A stretch of DNA of 64,000 nucleotides from Thozetella sp. PMI_491 (taxonomy: Eukaryota > Ascomycota > Sordariomycetes > Chaetosphaeriales > Chaetosphaeriaceae): NCBI GenBank assembly GCA_021432635.1, contig MU270018.1:1050813-1114812 (forward strand). The letters are read 5' to 3'. The first letter of the stretch is position 1; each line of letters begins with the position of its first letter. Made by a program: the position numbers and the translations under genes. The notes under the pieces were generated by a model. That model was not told where the DNA came from, searched no databases, and saw only the letters and a list, made by a program, of their open reading frames with translations. Positions 11,269 to 21,929 of the stretch are shown here, one piece after another.

Positions 11269-12533
11269 AGGTTCCCCCTTCCTTCCACCCCGCCGCCCTG
11301 AGCAAAGCTGGTCCTGGTCTGGTCTGGCGGAGGCCAAGGGTTTGAGAGGCGGCCTACAGTAGTCTCCCTGCCGGCTTTTCCCACTGTAATGGTCCCGCCC
11401 CTGGGTCACCAACGCGAACTACTGCGCATACACGGTTGCGGGGGTTCGGATCCGGCACCCGGCTAACGGTTCGCCTTCGGATGCTCTAACGGAGCGCCCC
11501 GAGGAAAACGGAGGGGTACCTTCGGGCCGGCGAGTCAGGGCTTCGTGCAAGGATGCGCAGATGGCAAGAGAATAGCTCAAAGTCAAAAAGCCAGCCTTGG
11601 TGCGACGGACTACCAGATCAGGACAACCGCGCCAGAGAAGTGACCCCCAAGCGGCTTGGAGGGGAAACCACCCGCGGGGGGGGAGAGGAGGAGGGGGGAA
11701 GCAGGCAAGAAGGCGCGGCAACGCTGCTGCTGCCCGTCATCGAATGGTCCAGGGCCTGTGAAGAGGGGGATAGTATCCAGTCTACTGGGATCCTCTCTGT
11801 GCCCTCCAGAAGCGCCGGAGCTTGGGCCTTCACGGGTCCTCCAAAGAAAGAAAAACGGGCCCGCGGGACGATTCTTCTTTTCTTTTGCTAGCGATGCTGG
11901 CCAATCAGATGCGCAATCCGTGACATGTGCCATCTTCACTCCATGTGCAAGGCTGAGCCTCCGCTTCCGGCGCTGGGCAGGCAGCGTAGGAATCGGCCAG
12001 TTAGTGCGGGGCAGCCCCAGTCGGCGCAACTGGCGGGGCTCTTCAACAGCCGTGCCAGCGCTCCTGGCCCTGGCCGGACCTCGTCCGAGCTCGTCCCGAG
12101 GTACGAAGTTAGGAGTTAGGACGAAGAAAAGGGTCGGCCTTGCTGCTTACCACTACGTAGGCGCGACGGCGAGCGTCACTGGACCACCAGCTAATGCAGA
12201 GAAACATCATTTAGGGTGCATCGGGTGCTGCGCCGAAGCCAAGGAAACCAGGGGAGACGGTCATCTCTGAATTTTTCTTTCCGCGCGTGTACGGCTAGGT
12301 CGAAACCATCCCAGCATCCCACCACATCACGTCGCCGGGCCCGCTCCCCCCATAAGGGACCACCGGGCGGGCCGGCCAAAGAAAACGCGCAGCACGCATA
12401 CTGGTGTCATCCCTGCAGGCTGTACGTCGCGATGTTGGGTATGCTACTTGACTACGTAGATCAGATCGAAGATCCCTGAGGGACGGGGAGAAACATGGCC
12501 TCTCGGCCCCAGCCACACCACCCTATTGTTATA

Positions 12534-12560
12534 CTCAGTGCTCAGTGCTCAGTGCTCAGT
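12534..12560. repeat. CTCAGTG tandem repeat
   Basis: Three full 7-base CTCAGTG units and one six-base partial copy in the 3' flank of cue5. Confidence 0.9.
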
Positions 12561-12703
12561 CCTCTAGGTCGTCAGCCATCCACCACAGCTCCAGAGCTCC
12601 ATCCTCGTGCAGCTAACCAATCCTTCACTTGCTCGGAGGGGCGGGCAGCCTCCCTGCTCCCACGTTCTCGCACAATCCCACCTCGGCGAGATCCTATCCT
12701 AGC

Positions 12704-14183
12704 CTAGTCCTTCTTGTCGCCATCCTTCTTGTCGTCCACCAGGCTGTCAGCCATTGCTTCGGCCGCCGCCTTCTTCAACCTCTCCGTCTCCGTGTCTTCC
12801 ATCTTGATCTCCTTGCTCCCGGCCTTGTCCTTTGCTTCTTTCTCGTCCTCGCTGTCCCCCAGGCTGAAGGGGTCATTCTCCGCGATGGGGCTGGGGTCGA
12901 CCGTTGACAATGGCTGCCACTTGCTGGCCTTGGCTCCGCCGGCCGCCGGCGCGTCCTTGGGCGGTAGACGGGGCGATGCGTCATAGGCATCAATGTCCTC
13001 GACGCTCTCGCTGAAGGCAACCTTGCGGCCGTCACTCGGCTTGGGCGACTTGGACGGCGGAGGGGGCCGGAAGAGGTTGGGGTTGTTGCCCGCCCCAGCG
13101 CGCGGGTTCACGGGGGCTTATTAACCATGGGGTTAGCACACCTTCCCTGCGGGACACGCCAGTGTAGTCTGGCGACGGATTGCCCACTTACTCCCATCAG
13201 CATGGAACTTCATGCCGGCAAAGTCGTCGCTAAGGAGCTCCGGGTCCGCGTCGTAGCGTTCGTAGTCGGCGCTCCGTCTCGCCTGATCCCGCGTGGGACG
13301 GCCCATGAGGGAGGAGCTGCCTGCCTGACGGCGCTCGTCTGCTTCATCTTCGTCGAACTGCTCGTTGATCTGCTTCTTGAGGTTGTTGAACCACGAGTTG
13401 ACCTTGGTCTGGGTCTCGATGAAGCCCTTGCGCAGGTTGTCCCGGATCACCGGCAGGTCGTCGTCGATGAAGCTGTGCTCGCGGTCGAACTCGTTCGGGG
13501 TCAACCCCGTCTGCTGCCGGCCGCGGGGCATGCCGGGGCCACGGTTTGAGGTCCGGTCCTCGTATGCGCCCACATTCTCGTAGTGTTCGGCGAGCTGGCG
13601 GGCGTAGAGCTCGTCGGCCTCGAGCTGCGACTGGGCGGTGGAGGTCGGCCCGAGTGCCTCGGGGGCCGGGCGAGGCGGTGGCGGCGGCGGCACGTCTTGC
13701 TCCGCGGCCTCGGGATCCGTCATCTGCAGCAGCGCATGGAAGGCTGGGTCGATGCGCCCGCCGCTGGCGCTGAGTACCGCCTTGATAACACTCAGCTCGA
13801 CCGAGGGGAACGCCTCCTTCAGGATCTGCTCGTTCTTTTGAGCCTCAGTCTGCGGCCGTGGGGGCTTTGGCGGAGCGGCCTCTTCCGTGGCCGGCTTGTT
13901 CGCGCTGCCGCCAGCCGGGGTGGGGGGTGCCGAGTCGTCGCCTAGGACGCCCGTCTCCTGCACGTCGTCGTCATCCATCTCGAGCGGTCGGGCAGTGGTA
14001 GGTGATTCGGGGGCTGGGTCGGCGGCGGTGGGAGATTTGGCCTGGACAAGATGCAGAACTCGTTAGCTGCTGACGAGCGCATGAATAAATGGGATGAGCG
14101 TTTTAGAATGACGGCAACCCCCCCTAGGGGAGCGGTGGCACAGAGCAGATGGAGGCACGTACCGCATCGGCTGGTGCAGACAT
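12704..14183 (-). CDS. cue5: CUE-domain ubiquitin-binding autophagy receptor (Cue5-like)
   Basis: Exons 14183-14163, 14041-13192 and 13116-12704 encode 427 residues. The 21-nt first exon (MSAPADA) is joined through a GTACGT..CCAG intron; the second intron (GTAAGT..TAAG with GCTAAC branch) removes 75 nt. Cue5 binds ubiquitinated aggregates through its CUE domain and Atg8 through a short AIM, delivering cargo to the vacuole. The CUE domain is at about 73-116, with AFPSV in place of the classic MFP and a dileucine HALLQM. A second conserved block (EFDREHSFIDDDLPVIRDNL) follows at about 190-240. WQPL at 357-360 matches the yeast Cue5 AIM, followed by acids and Ser. The C-terminus is acidic and lysine-rich. 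The gene is divergent from vps20, with 639 bases between start codons. Confidence 0.85.
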
Positions 14184-14822
14184 TGTGGCGACCTTAGGTT
14201 GGGGCTCCCCGGGAACTAAATATGAGACGGTGCGGCAAAAGCGATCAAAGATTACATCAACCAGTGGATCGAGCGCAGTAGCAAGCAAGATGCGTGAGCA
14301 GCAGCAAGACGATGCAACTCGTCGTGCTCGTTACGCTTCTAAATCTGGGGGCTTGGCAGGGATGCGGGAGATGAAGGAAGCTTCAGGCAGCCTTTAAGGA
14401 GCAAGAGGGGCTCCTAAAAAGCACATGCGTTCATCAAAAGCTGCCTGTCGTTGCATGACCAGTTGAAGCTTGGACTCGCCGGGGAGGGGAGGGGCGAAGG
14501 CATTACGTTGGCAGCTGTGCCGAGGGGGGGGGCTACAGCCGCTGACAGCCCAACCCATGCTTTTTGCTCCCCCGAATTGCGCCTAGGCCCGAGAAAAAGG
14601 GACGTAGGGAGAGAGGGTGGGAGAGCCTGAGGGGCTGGCCCGGCCGATAAGGCACCCACACTCCGATAAGGGTGACGTCGACTTGCGACGGCCGAGCCCG
14701 TGCCGACCTGGTTCCAGCCAACCGACGACAAACAGAGTCACGAGCCATGCGGTAGACGTCTTCTCCGCCCGAGAGAACACGCCTTGCACCAACCCCTCCC
14801 ACATGTCCATGTCCATGTTACA
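14184..14822. other. Shared divergent promoter region of cue5 and vps20
   Basis: The 639 bases separate two outward-facing starts. No coding frame is convincing. It contains GC-rich tracts near 14525 but no motif I can assign. Confidence 0.6.
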
Positions 14823-15664
14823 ATGGGTAACAACGGCAGCCGTGTTACGGCACAAGACAAGTAAGCAAGCTGCTAACCGCCCGGCTCGGACTGCGTGCTC
14901 TCCCAACCCCTCGGTCGCTCACCCACGATCCGTGATGCTATCTCCGGCCGCGCGATCTGGAGAGGCGGCGGAAAGTCTCTCGTGCAACCTCCGCTAACGG
15001 CTGCGTCCCTCCAGGGCGATCCTCGACCTCAAGAACCAGCGCGACAAGCTCCGCCAATACCAGAAACGCATCACGGTGCTGACGGACCGCGAGACGGCCA
15101 TCGCCAAGGAAATGCTAGCCAAGGGCGACAAGGCGCGCGCTCTGCTCGCCCTGCGCCGCAAAAAGTACCAGGAATCGCTGCTGACCAAGACGGACGGCCA
15201 TCTGGAGCAGCTCGAGAAGCTGACCTCGAGCGTCGAGTTCGCCCTGATCCAAAAGGACGTGCTGTTCGGCCTGCAGCAGGGCACCAACGTGCTCAAGGAG
15301 ATCCACGCCGAGATGGGCGGGCTAACCCACGTCGAGAAACTGATGGGCGAGACGGCAGATGCGATTGCATACCAGCAGGTAGGTGGTGCCGCCGCTCTCC
15401 GCCGTCGCCCTGGCATGGCCTGGCTGACCCCCAACCCCCCTGCCGCAGGAGGTCAACGAGATGCTCGGCGGGCGCATCTCCAACCAGGACGAGGACGAGG
15501 TCGAGGAGGAGCTGGCTGCGCTGGAGGCCGAACTGTCCGGCCCGAAGCCAGTGGCATTGCCGGCGGCGCCGAATACGATACCCCAGAGGGTGGAGGTGGA
15601 GGAAGAGCCGCAAGCAGAGCCGGCGAGGATCAAGCAACCAGAGCGCCAGGCGATGTTGGCATGA
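14823..15664 (+). CDS. vps20: ESCRT-III subunit Vps20 (CHMP6-like)
   Basis: Exons 14823-14860, 15015-15378 and 15449-15664 give 205 residues. Vps20 links ESCRT-II to Snf7 polymerisation on endosomes during multivesicular body formation. The N-terminus MGNNGS fits N-myristoylation of Gly2, typical of Vps20. Residues 14-130 form the long basic helical hairpin of the Snf7 family (AILDLKNQRDKLRQYQKRI, then RETAIAKEML and LRRKKYQESLL). The C-terminal third is acidic (QDEDEVEEELAALEAELSG) with a Pro-rich linker, as expected for the autoinhibitory and MIM region. The first intron is 154 nt (GTAAGC..CCAG) and splits Lys13; the second is 70 nt (GTAGGT..GCAG). Length and domain order match the family. 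Confidence 0.88.
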
Positions 15665-16039
15665 TGCTTTGCTCCCTTAGACATAGGAGAAACAAGTGGT
15701 CCTGGATGGCTCGAACGGCTGTACATAACATGCACGGTATAGATCTCTTTGTAGTACAAACACGCATGGATGTCGTCACAGTAAAGCTCCATTTCTCGGG
15801 CTAAAGAGCATAAGCCTCGCAATATTGCTGCGAGTGAACAAAAGCAAGTATAGCTCCTAGCTAAAGCTGCCCTTTATGGGTATCATAGTTATAATGCATG
15901 ACAAGAGCCGCCCAGATGCTGGGTATTCGATAAACTTCTTATGCACAGGTTTGGCGAAAGCAAACCAACGCCTGGTCCTCTACCCTCTACCCACTTTCCC
16001 TAACGCCAGTTAATTCGACGGTACGCTGCCAGATCTGTC
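15665..16039. other. Convergent intergenic region
   Basis: Holds the 3' ends of vps20 and the DUF2293 gene. Nothing else was seen. Confidence 0.6.
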
Positions 16040-18729
16040 TCAGCGGTAGGCAGGGGGGGCTCCATGGGCTCCGTAGGGGGGAGCATAGGAGCCCTCGGGT
16101 CTGGTCTGACCACTGTGGCCGTGGGTGCTACACGATGTGGTTAGCTGGAGTGCAATCATTGGGGCGGGATCTCTCTCCGCCTCTTACCTTTGCCCCACGG
16201 GAACGTACTCGACCCCGACGACTCGTTCCTGTCGAAGAGGATGGTTGCTTGGCTGGCCATAAGAAGGCACATAGTGTGCACCTCGGTCCACTGTGTAGAC
16301 GGGTTCGACTACTCTGCTTACAATTCGGCCGGCGGAAGGCCGGTGCGCGGAGCGCAAATCATAACGAGGATGCTCCATAGCCGTGGCGTAACCCAACGGT
16401 TGGTCGGGCTGGGGCTCGTAACGGCGCGGGAATTTGTTAGAGACCCGGACTATCTCGGAAGGTTGTGCGGCATCGCCGCCGCCGAAGTGGGAGCCCCAGC
16501 GATCGACGGCACCGTCACCACGAGGGGTAAGGGCAGGGGAAGCGGGACGATGTGTTCGAAGATCAATAACCTCCGCGACTCTTGGGACAGGACGAGGACC
16601 GTTCAGCATCGGACGAGATTCATTCCAGGTAGTCGGCTCCGTGTGCATGAGTCTGGGTTGTGGGCTAGAGAGCAGGATGATTGGGTTCGACTCCGAGCCA
16701 ACATCATTGTGATACTGTCGTCTGGGTTCGGACATCGCCGGAGGGAGGAGCCCATCGTCCCGCCTAGCAGCGATGTAGCCCTGGTCATAGTTACTGGGAC
16801 CACTCGGAGGCCCGTGGTTCCTACCGTTCTCTGGTCGGTAGCGTGAGTCCACGGGATTGCGAGCCTCGCGTGGAGGGAGCTGAATAAAACCCTTAGCGAA
16901 CGACACGTCGTCGGGCGGGCATGCCTCGACGGACTTCACAAGATAGTCTCGCAGACCATCACCATGACGGCTTCCTAATTCGCGGTGGGCACGATTGCTA
17001 TCGGCACCCAGATGTCCTGGTGGCCCAGACAGAGGTGAGGCGATACGTGGGGAATGCGGGTTGTAAGTATCCCGGGGAACCAGCGGCAGGCTTGGGACAA
17101 AGCCGTATGACTCCTCGCCGTGCCCAGGTAGGGATGGATCCCTTGGGCCCATATTGGCTTGGCGAGGCAAGCTCGCGCGGGCGTTGTTCCATCCCTCTGG
17201 GGCGGTTCGAGGAGACTGTACATCCCTAGGCACAGAACCAGCAACAGGTGAGGCTAGGTGGGGTTCGACCCGCACTCGTTCAACAGCCTCTCGCCAAGCC
17301 TGGTCGCGCACAGCCTGATACCTCTTAAAGCCCCGAGACGCTGTATTGGCTTCCTTCTTGGCCACGGCCTTCGCGCCCTGCTGCTGCTGCTTCTGGGCCT
17401 TCTTGGGGCGCTTCTTCATAGGCTGCTTCCCCTTAGAGCCGCCCATACGAGAGCCGCTAATTCGGGACTCTACCCGACGGCTTCCGCCAGTATGTATTGG
17501 GCCTGGCATCTGGGCTGCCTGCGTTGCTCCCACACTAGGCTGCATGCCAACAGCTGGCGGATTACCTTTTGGCTCCTCAAGCGGTGGCTGGTCCTCGGAT
17601 GGTGGCAGGTCCAGGAGCGACTCTTCCGAGTACGCGGCGGAGCGCTCACCTAGACTGTCATCGTTGTCTTCACTGTCGTCATCGCTTTCTGAGTCGGAGA
17701 TGACAATAACCTCTCGCAGGACCTCGTCGAGCTGATCGCGGCCGTTCTCCTCGTCCCCTCGCCACTTGACGAGATAGTCAAGGCAGAGGGACTCCACTGC
17801 CTTGCGGGCATTTTCCCATTTAGTCTCTTTCAGGAGCTGGTCGTATCGGGTGTAGTTGTGCCTAATGTGGGCTAGCACAGCAAGCTGGACCCGCTTGGAT
17901 AGGTTATGCTGAGAGAACATCCCCACCCTCCTGTCCTTGATCTGCAGGTTACACTTGGGTTAGGGCTGGGCGCAAAAGGACACGATGTGCCACCCACATT
18001 GAATGCTCTGTCGACGACGGCCTGGCGGTCTGTATGTGGGATGCGGGGGAAGAGATCCCGGATCGCTTTGTCAGCCTGGTCGTTAATTTCCTCTTGAGTC
18101 TGCGGGATAGGCTCGGGGATGTTGGTATAACTAGTGTAACAGTCCGTGTCCAGACCAAGCAGCTCACGCGCAGCGTCGGCAATAGTCTGACGGAAGTGGT
18201 AGCCGATGCGGCCGATCTCGAGGCCAACATCTGAGCGGTGCGTCAAACCAGTACGACTGTCCTATTATACAACGTCAGTGCTCCGCGGTAGGTCGAGTCA
18301 GAATGGGGTGTTGGCAGCCACGGACAATCGAGACAATGAACATGAGCACCTCTTGCTCCCGGGATAGTTCCTTGCACTTGGCTGTCAGGTCAGGATTGCC
18401 AACAGGAACAAATTCAAAGCCCGGAGGTGGCTGAGGGTCATGCGTGTGCTAGAGAGAGAGTAAGATACCACTTCGGGGGGGGCGGGAGGTATGGTTCCAT
18501 TGGGGTTTACCCTGTACTCCAATTTCTTCTTCTTGTCCGAGTTCTCGACAAACTCCATGTACGACTTGTGCCTAGGATTTGGCTGTGGCCTATTTGGTCG
18601 CGCAACCAGCTCAGCGGGAGCCGGTATAGTCCAGTCAATAGTCGCTCTTTGTTTGCGCTCCTTGTTATGCCGGTCCTTGGCATTTTGGCCGGCAGGGGGG
18701 CCAGGGCCGGCTTTCTTGTTTTTTCCCAT
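16040..18729 (-). CDS. DUF2293-domain protein with long disordered tail
   Basis: Five exons (18729-18511, 18448-18326, 18261-17998, 17941-16188, 16127-16040) give 815 residues with consistent phase. The N-terminus is basic (MGKNKKAGPG..). The conserved DUF2293 region lies at about 70-230: PPPGFEFVPVG, a REQEVLMFIVS helix, RIGYHFRQTIADAAR, PHTDRQAVVDRAFN and a basic RVQLAVLAHIRHNYTRYDQL stretch. It is followed by acidic Ser/Asp runs and then about 500 residues of Pro/Arg/Gly-rich disorder. The last 88-nt exon is found by a GTAAGA donor and a GCTAACC..GTAG acceptor, and ends APPAYR. DUF2293 has no established function that I know of. The gene is divergent from the DEAH helicase gene. Family naming is by recognition of the conserved block. 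Confidence 0.78.
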
Positions 18730-19871
18730 AATGGCACCGGCTACGAGCCTACCATGTTTGGCGGTATCGGGGCCAATAGACCTGAAAGGGGGAATACAAC
18801 CGGGTCCGGTGGTGTCCTGGGAGGGAAGAGTAGCAACAAAGGAGGCCCGCGCTGGGGCGCGCTAGATGGCCGTGTCGGAGAAGACGCCTTCCCCCGGATC
18901 GAGTCTCAGACTCGGATGCAGGGTGGCCGGCCAGGTGAGAGCTTTATCTCGATCAAATGCCAGGATCGTCAGATGCAGAACCAGGACAAAAAAAAAAGAA
19001 AAACAACCGATGTCTCTTCGACAGCTTTAAGGAGATATCCCTAGCGCCAGAAGAAAGGTCCGGTAGCTGGAAGCAGTAGGAAATGACAGGAAAACGCAAC
19101 AAGCAGCCCAAGACTGCCGGGAAACTGGGGGTGTCCGGGAATGCGATCACCACGATATGGACCCAGGCTGGATCATATATCGAGCGGCATCAAATCCCAA
19201 GACCCCCGGGCAGTCTCTCTAGGATTTCTCGATGGTAGTCAAAGGAGTTTCACGGGATGGTTTTGCGCAGTGGTTGGGTGCCTGGTTGAAAGTTGGATGG
19301 CTGTGCGGTCTTTTCAGGTCGCCTTTGACGATGTCAGGTTGAAGTCGCGGCGCAAAGTCGGGCGTCAACTGAATTTAAGGCTATACTCGGTCGCAGTGTG
19401 GGTGGGTGGCGCACGTGCCAAAAGTCACCCCACCAGCCACACCTCTAAGCTTTGGTGGCGGACAGCCTTCACGAATTTGCTGTTTATTGGTGCTCTTTGC
19501 TGTGCTGATGCTGATGCTTGCTCGAGGTTAGGCCGGCCACGTATTACGACTAACCAGGGATCCAGAACTCAACCGGGCCACGGAAGGGGGGAAAAAAAAG
19601 AAAGAAAAAAAAGAAATGCATCTTATTGTACACTTCCCACCACCCCCTGAGCAGACTGCAGTTGGATGCCTCAAGGATGGTCTCGTCTGCTCAGCAAGAA
19701 CGATCCGTTAGCAACATCTGCTTGTGTTAACTGAAGCTTGTGCCTTGTTTCCTCTGACCCGGGAGAAGTTTCAGCTGCTCTTTCCCACAGAGAAGAAGCA
19801 AAAATTAGATCAAGACAGTGAAGGCATATATCTAAAGACCGAGCTAGGTTGTCTTCATTCTAGCAGCAGAC
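18730..19871. other. Divergent promoter region of the DUF2293 and DEAH-helicase genes
   Basis: Open frames up to 169 codons exist but show no domain or splice partner. It contains A-rich tracts near 18990 and 19590. No RNA gene was recognised. Confidence 0.55.
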
Positions 19872-21929
19872 ATGGCGGACTTCGACCTGGGGTCGTCTTT
19901 CATTCCAGCCCTCCACAAACCTGCAACCCTCCTCCCCATCACCAAGCACCGGCAAAGCCTTCTCTACCTTATCGAGACCAACCAGGTCACGATAGTTGTG
20001 GGCCAAACGGGCTCTGGAAAGACCACTCAGATCCCCCAGTTTCTCCAGCAAGCGGGCTGGTGCACCGATGGGAAGATCATCGGCATCACCCAGGTTAGTC
20101 TCAGAAAGACCTACACTTCAGCAGATGATTCATGTCTGACCCTCTAGCCTCGCCGTGTTGCCGCGACTACTGTGGCTATCCGAGTTGCCGAGGAGGTGGG
20201 TTGTGAAGTTGGCAAGGAAGTGGGATATTCGATCCGGTTCGAGGATGTCACCTCGGCGGCAACTCGCATCAAATTCCTCACCGACGGGCTTCTTATACGA
20301 GAGGCCCTAGTGGACCCTCTACTCTCCAGATATTCAGTCATCATGGTGGACGAGGCCCACGAGAGGTCCATCAGCTCTGACATCCTCCTCGGCCTTTTAA
20401 AGAAGATTCGCAAAAAACGACCGGAGCTGAGGATTGTCATCAGCAGCGCCACCCTCCAAGCCGAGGAGTTTCTGCAGTTTTTCACGGAAGACAGTGGCGA
20501 GAAACCCCGTGGCGAAGGTGAAGAAGCAGGCCAGGGTGCCATCATCAGTCTGGAGGGTAGAACGTACCCTATCGATGTCCTTTACTTGGAAGCACCGGCC
20601 GAGGACTACGTAGAGAAGGCGATATCTACTGTGTTTGACATCCACACAAGCGAACCCAGCGGCGACATACTGGTCTTCCTCACCGGCAGAGAAGAAATAG
20701 ACGCTGCCATCCAGGCAGTCTCGGAACGATCCTACCAACTCCCTAGCGGTTCACAGTCGATACTTCCCCTGCCCCTATACGCCGGGCTTCCTGCTGAACA
20801 GCAGATGTACGTCTTTGACGAGGCGCCTCAGAACCACCGCAAGGTAATATTTTCCACCAACATCGCCGAGGCCTCGGTGACGATTGGCGGCATTGTGTAT
20901 GTCGTCGACAGCGGTTTCGTTAAACTACGGGCATACAACCCCAAAACAGGCATTGAAACTTTGACAGCCACGCCTGTGTCGAAGGCGGCGGCGGCGCAGC
21001 GCGCTGGCAGAGCCGGGCGTACCAGGCCCGGAAAGTGCTTCCGCTTGTACACCGAAGAGGCATTCCAGTCCCTCCCGGACGCAAACGTCCCAGAAATACA
21101 GCGCTCAAATTTGGCATCGTTCATCCTGCAACTTAAAGCGCTCGGCATCGACAACGTTCTCAGGTTTGACTTCCTCACGCCACCTCCGGCGGAGCTCATG
21201 ACCAAGGGCCTGGAACTCCTGTACTCCCTCGGAGCCTTGGATGCCTACGCCAAGCTTACAAAGCCTCTGGGCATGAGGATGGCAGGGCTAGCGGTAGAGC
21301 CTATGATGGCGAAAACCTTGCTCACGGCTTCCTCCTTTGGATGCCTCAGCGAGGTGCTGACCATCGCTGCTATGACGAGCCTGGGGGGTAGCGTGTGGGT
21401 AGAGCACGATGGAGAGAGGAAGCAAGCGGAGAGCGCGAGGAGGAAGTTCGCCGCCGAGGAAGGCGATCATCTCACGCTCCTCAACGTCTATCAGACTTTT
21501 GTCACCAAGGGCCGGAAGGAGGCACGCTTTTGCCGTGACAACTTGCTGAATTTCAAGTCTATGACCCGGGCCGTCAGCATCCGGGGCCAGCTGAAGCGGT
21601 ATCTAGAGCGGTTCGGACTCCCGGTCGATGAATCACTGGCGACGTCCTCTACGCAGAACAACAAGGCCGAGCAGATCCGACGTTGCCTCACAACGGGTTA
21701 CTTTGCGCATGCGGCGAGGATGCAGGCCGATGGGACGTTTCGCAACGTCTCGGGAGGGACCGTCCTACACGCGCATCCTAGTTCGTTGATGTTTAACCGC
21801 AAAGCCGACTGGGTCATCTTTCACGAAGTTATGGAGACGGGAGAGAAGACGTTCATACGAGATCTCACCAAGATTGAGAAGAGCTGGCTGCTCGAGTATG
21901 CACCAGACTTCTACCAAACCAAGCCGTGA
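19872..21929 (+). CDS. dhx35: DEAH-box RNA helicase, DHX35-like
   Basis: Exons 19872-20093 and 20148-21929 give 667 residues; the 54-nt intron is GTTAGT..CTAG. It is an ATP-dependent RNA helicase of the DEAH/RHA group. Visible motifs are Walker A GQTGSGKTT (from residue 44), PRRVAA (75-80), DEAH (142-145), SAT (174-176), LVFLTGREEI, STNIAEASVTI and the arginine-finger motif QRAGRAGR. Winged-helix, ratchet (HA2) and OB-fold regions follow, with the OB region near AHAARMQADGTFRNV. The short N-terminus with direct entry to the helicase core, and overall length, fit DHX35, a factor found in catalytic spliceosomes and absent from budding yeast. Other DEAH members have long N-terminal extensions. 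The start MADFDLGSSF is the first ATG of the frame. Confidence 0.9.

Larger units (their letters stand above)
10026..12703. other. Long intergenic region upstream of nuc-2
   Basis: Holds the nuc-2 promoter and leader and the 3' end of cue5. It is G-rich on the plus strand, with a 19-base T-run at 11250-11268 and a short tandem repeat near 12540. Several frames of 60-210 codons are open, but they are low-complexity Pro/Arg/Ser reads without splice structure. Confidence 0.55.

Noticed and set aside
11396-11460. Possible tRNA: GGTTCGGATCC resembles a T-loop B box.
   Set aside because: Only about 58 bases fit between the best pairing acceptor arms, the 5' arm does not match, and no A box is present.
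19141-19650. 169-codon plus-strand frame upstream of the DEAH helicase gene.
   Set aside because: No recognisable domain, no conserved spacing, and it ends in a Lys/Arg A-rich tract; likely chance.
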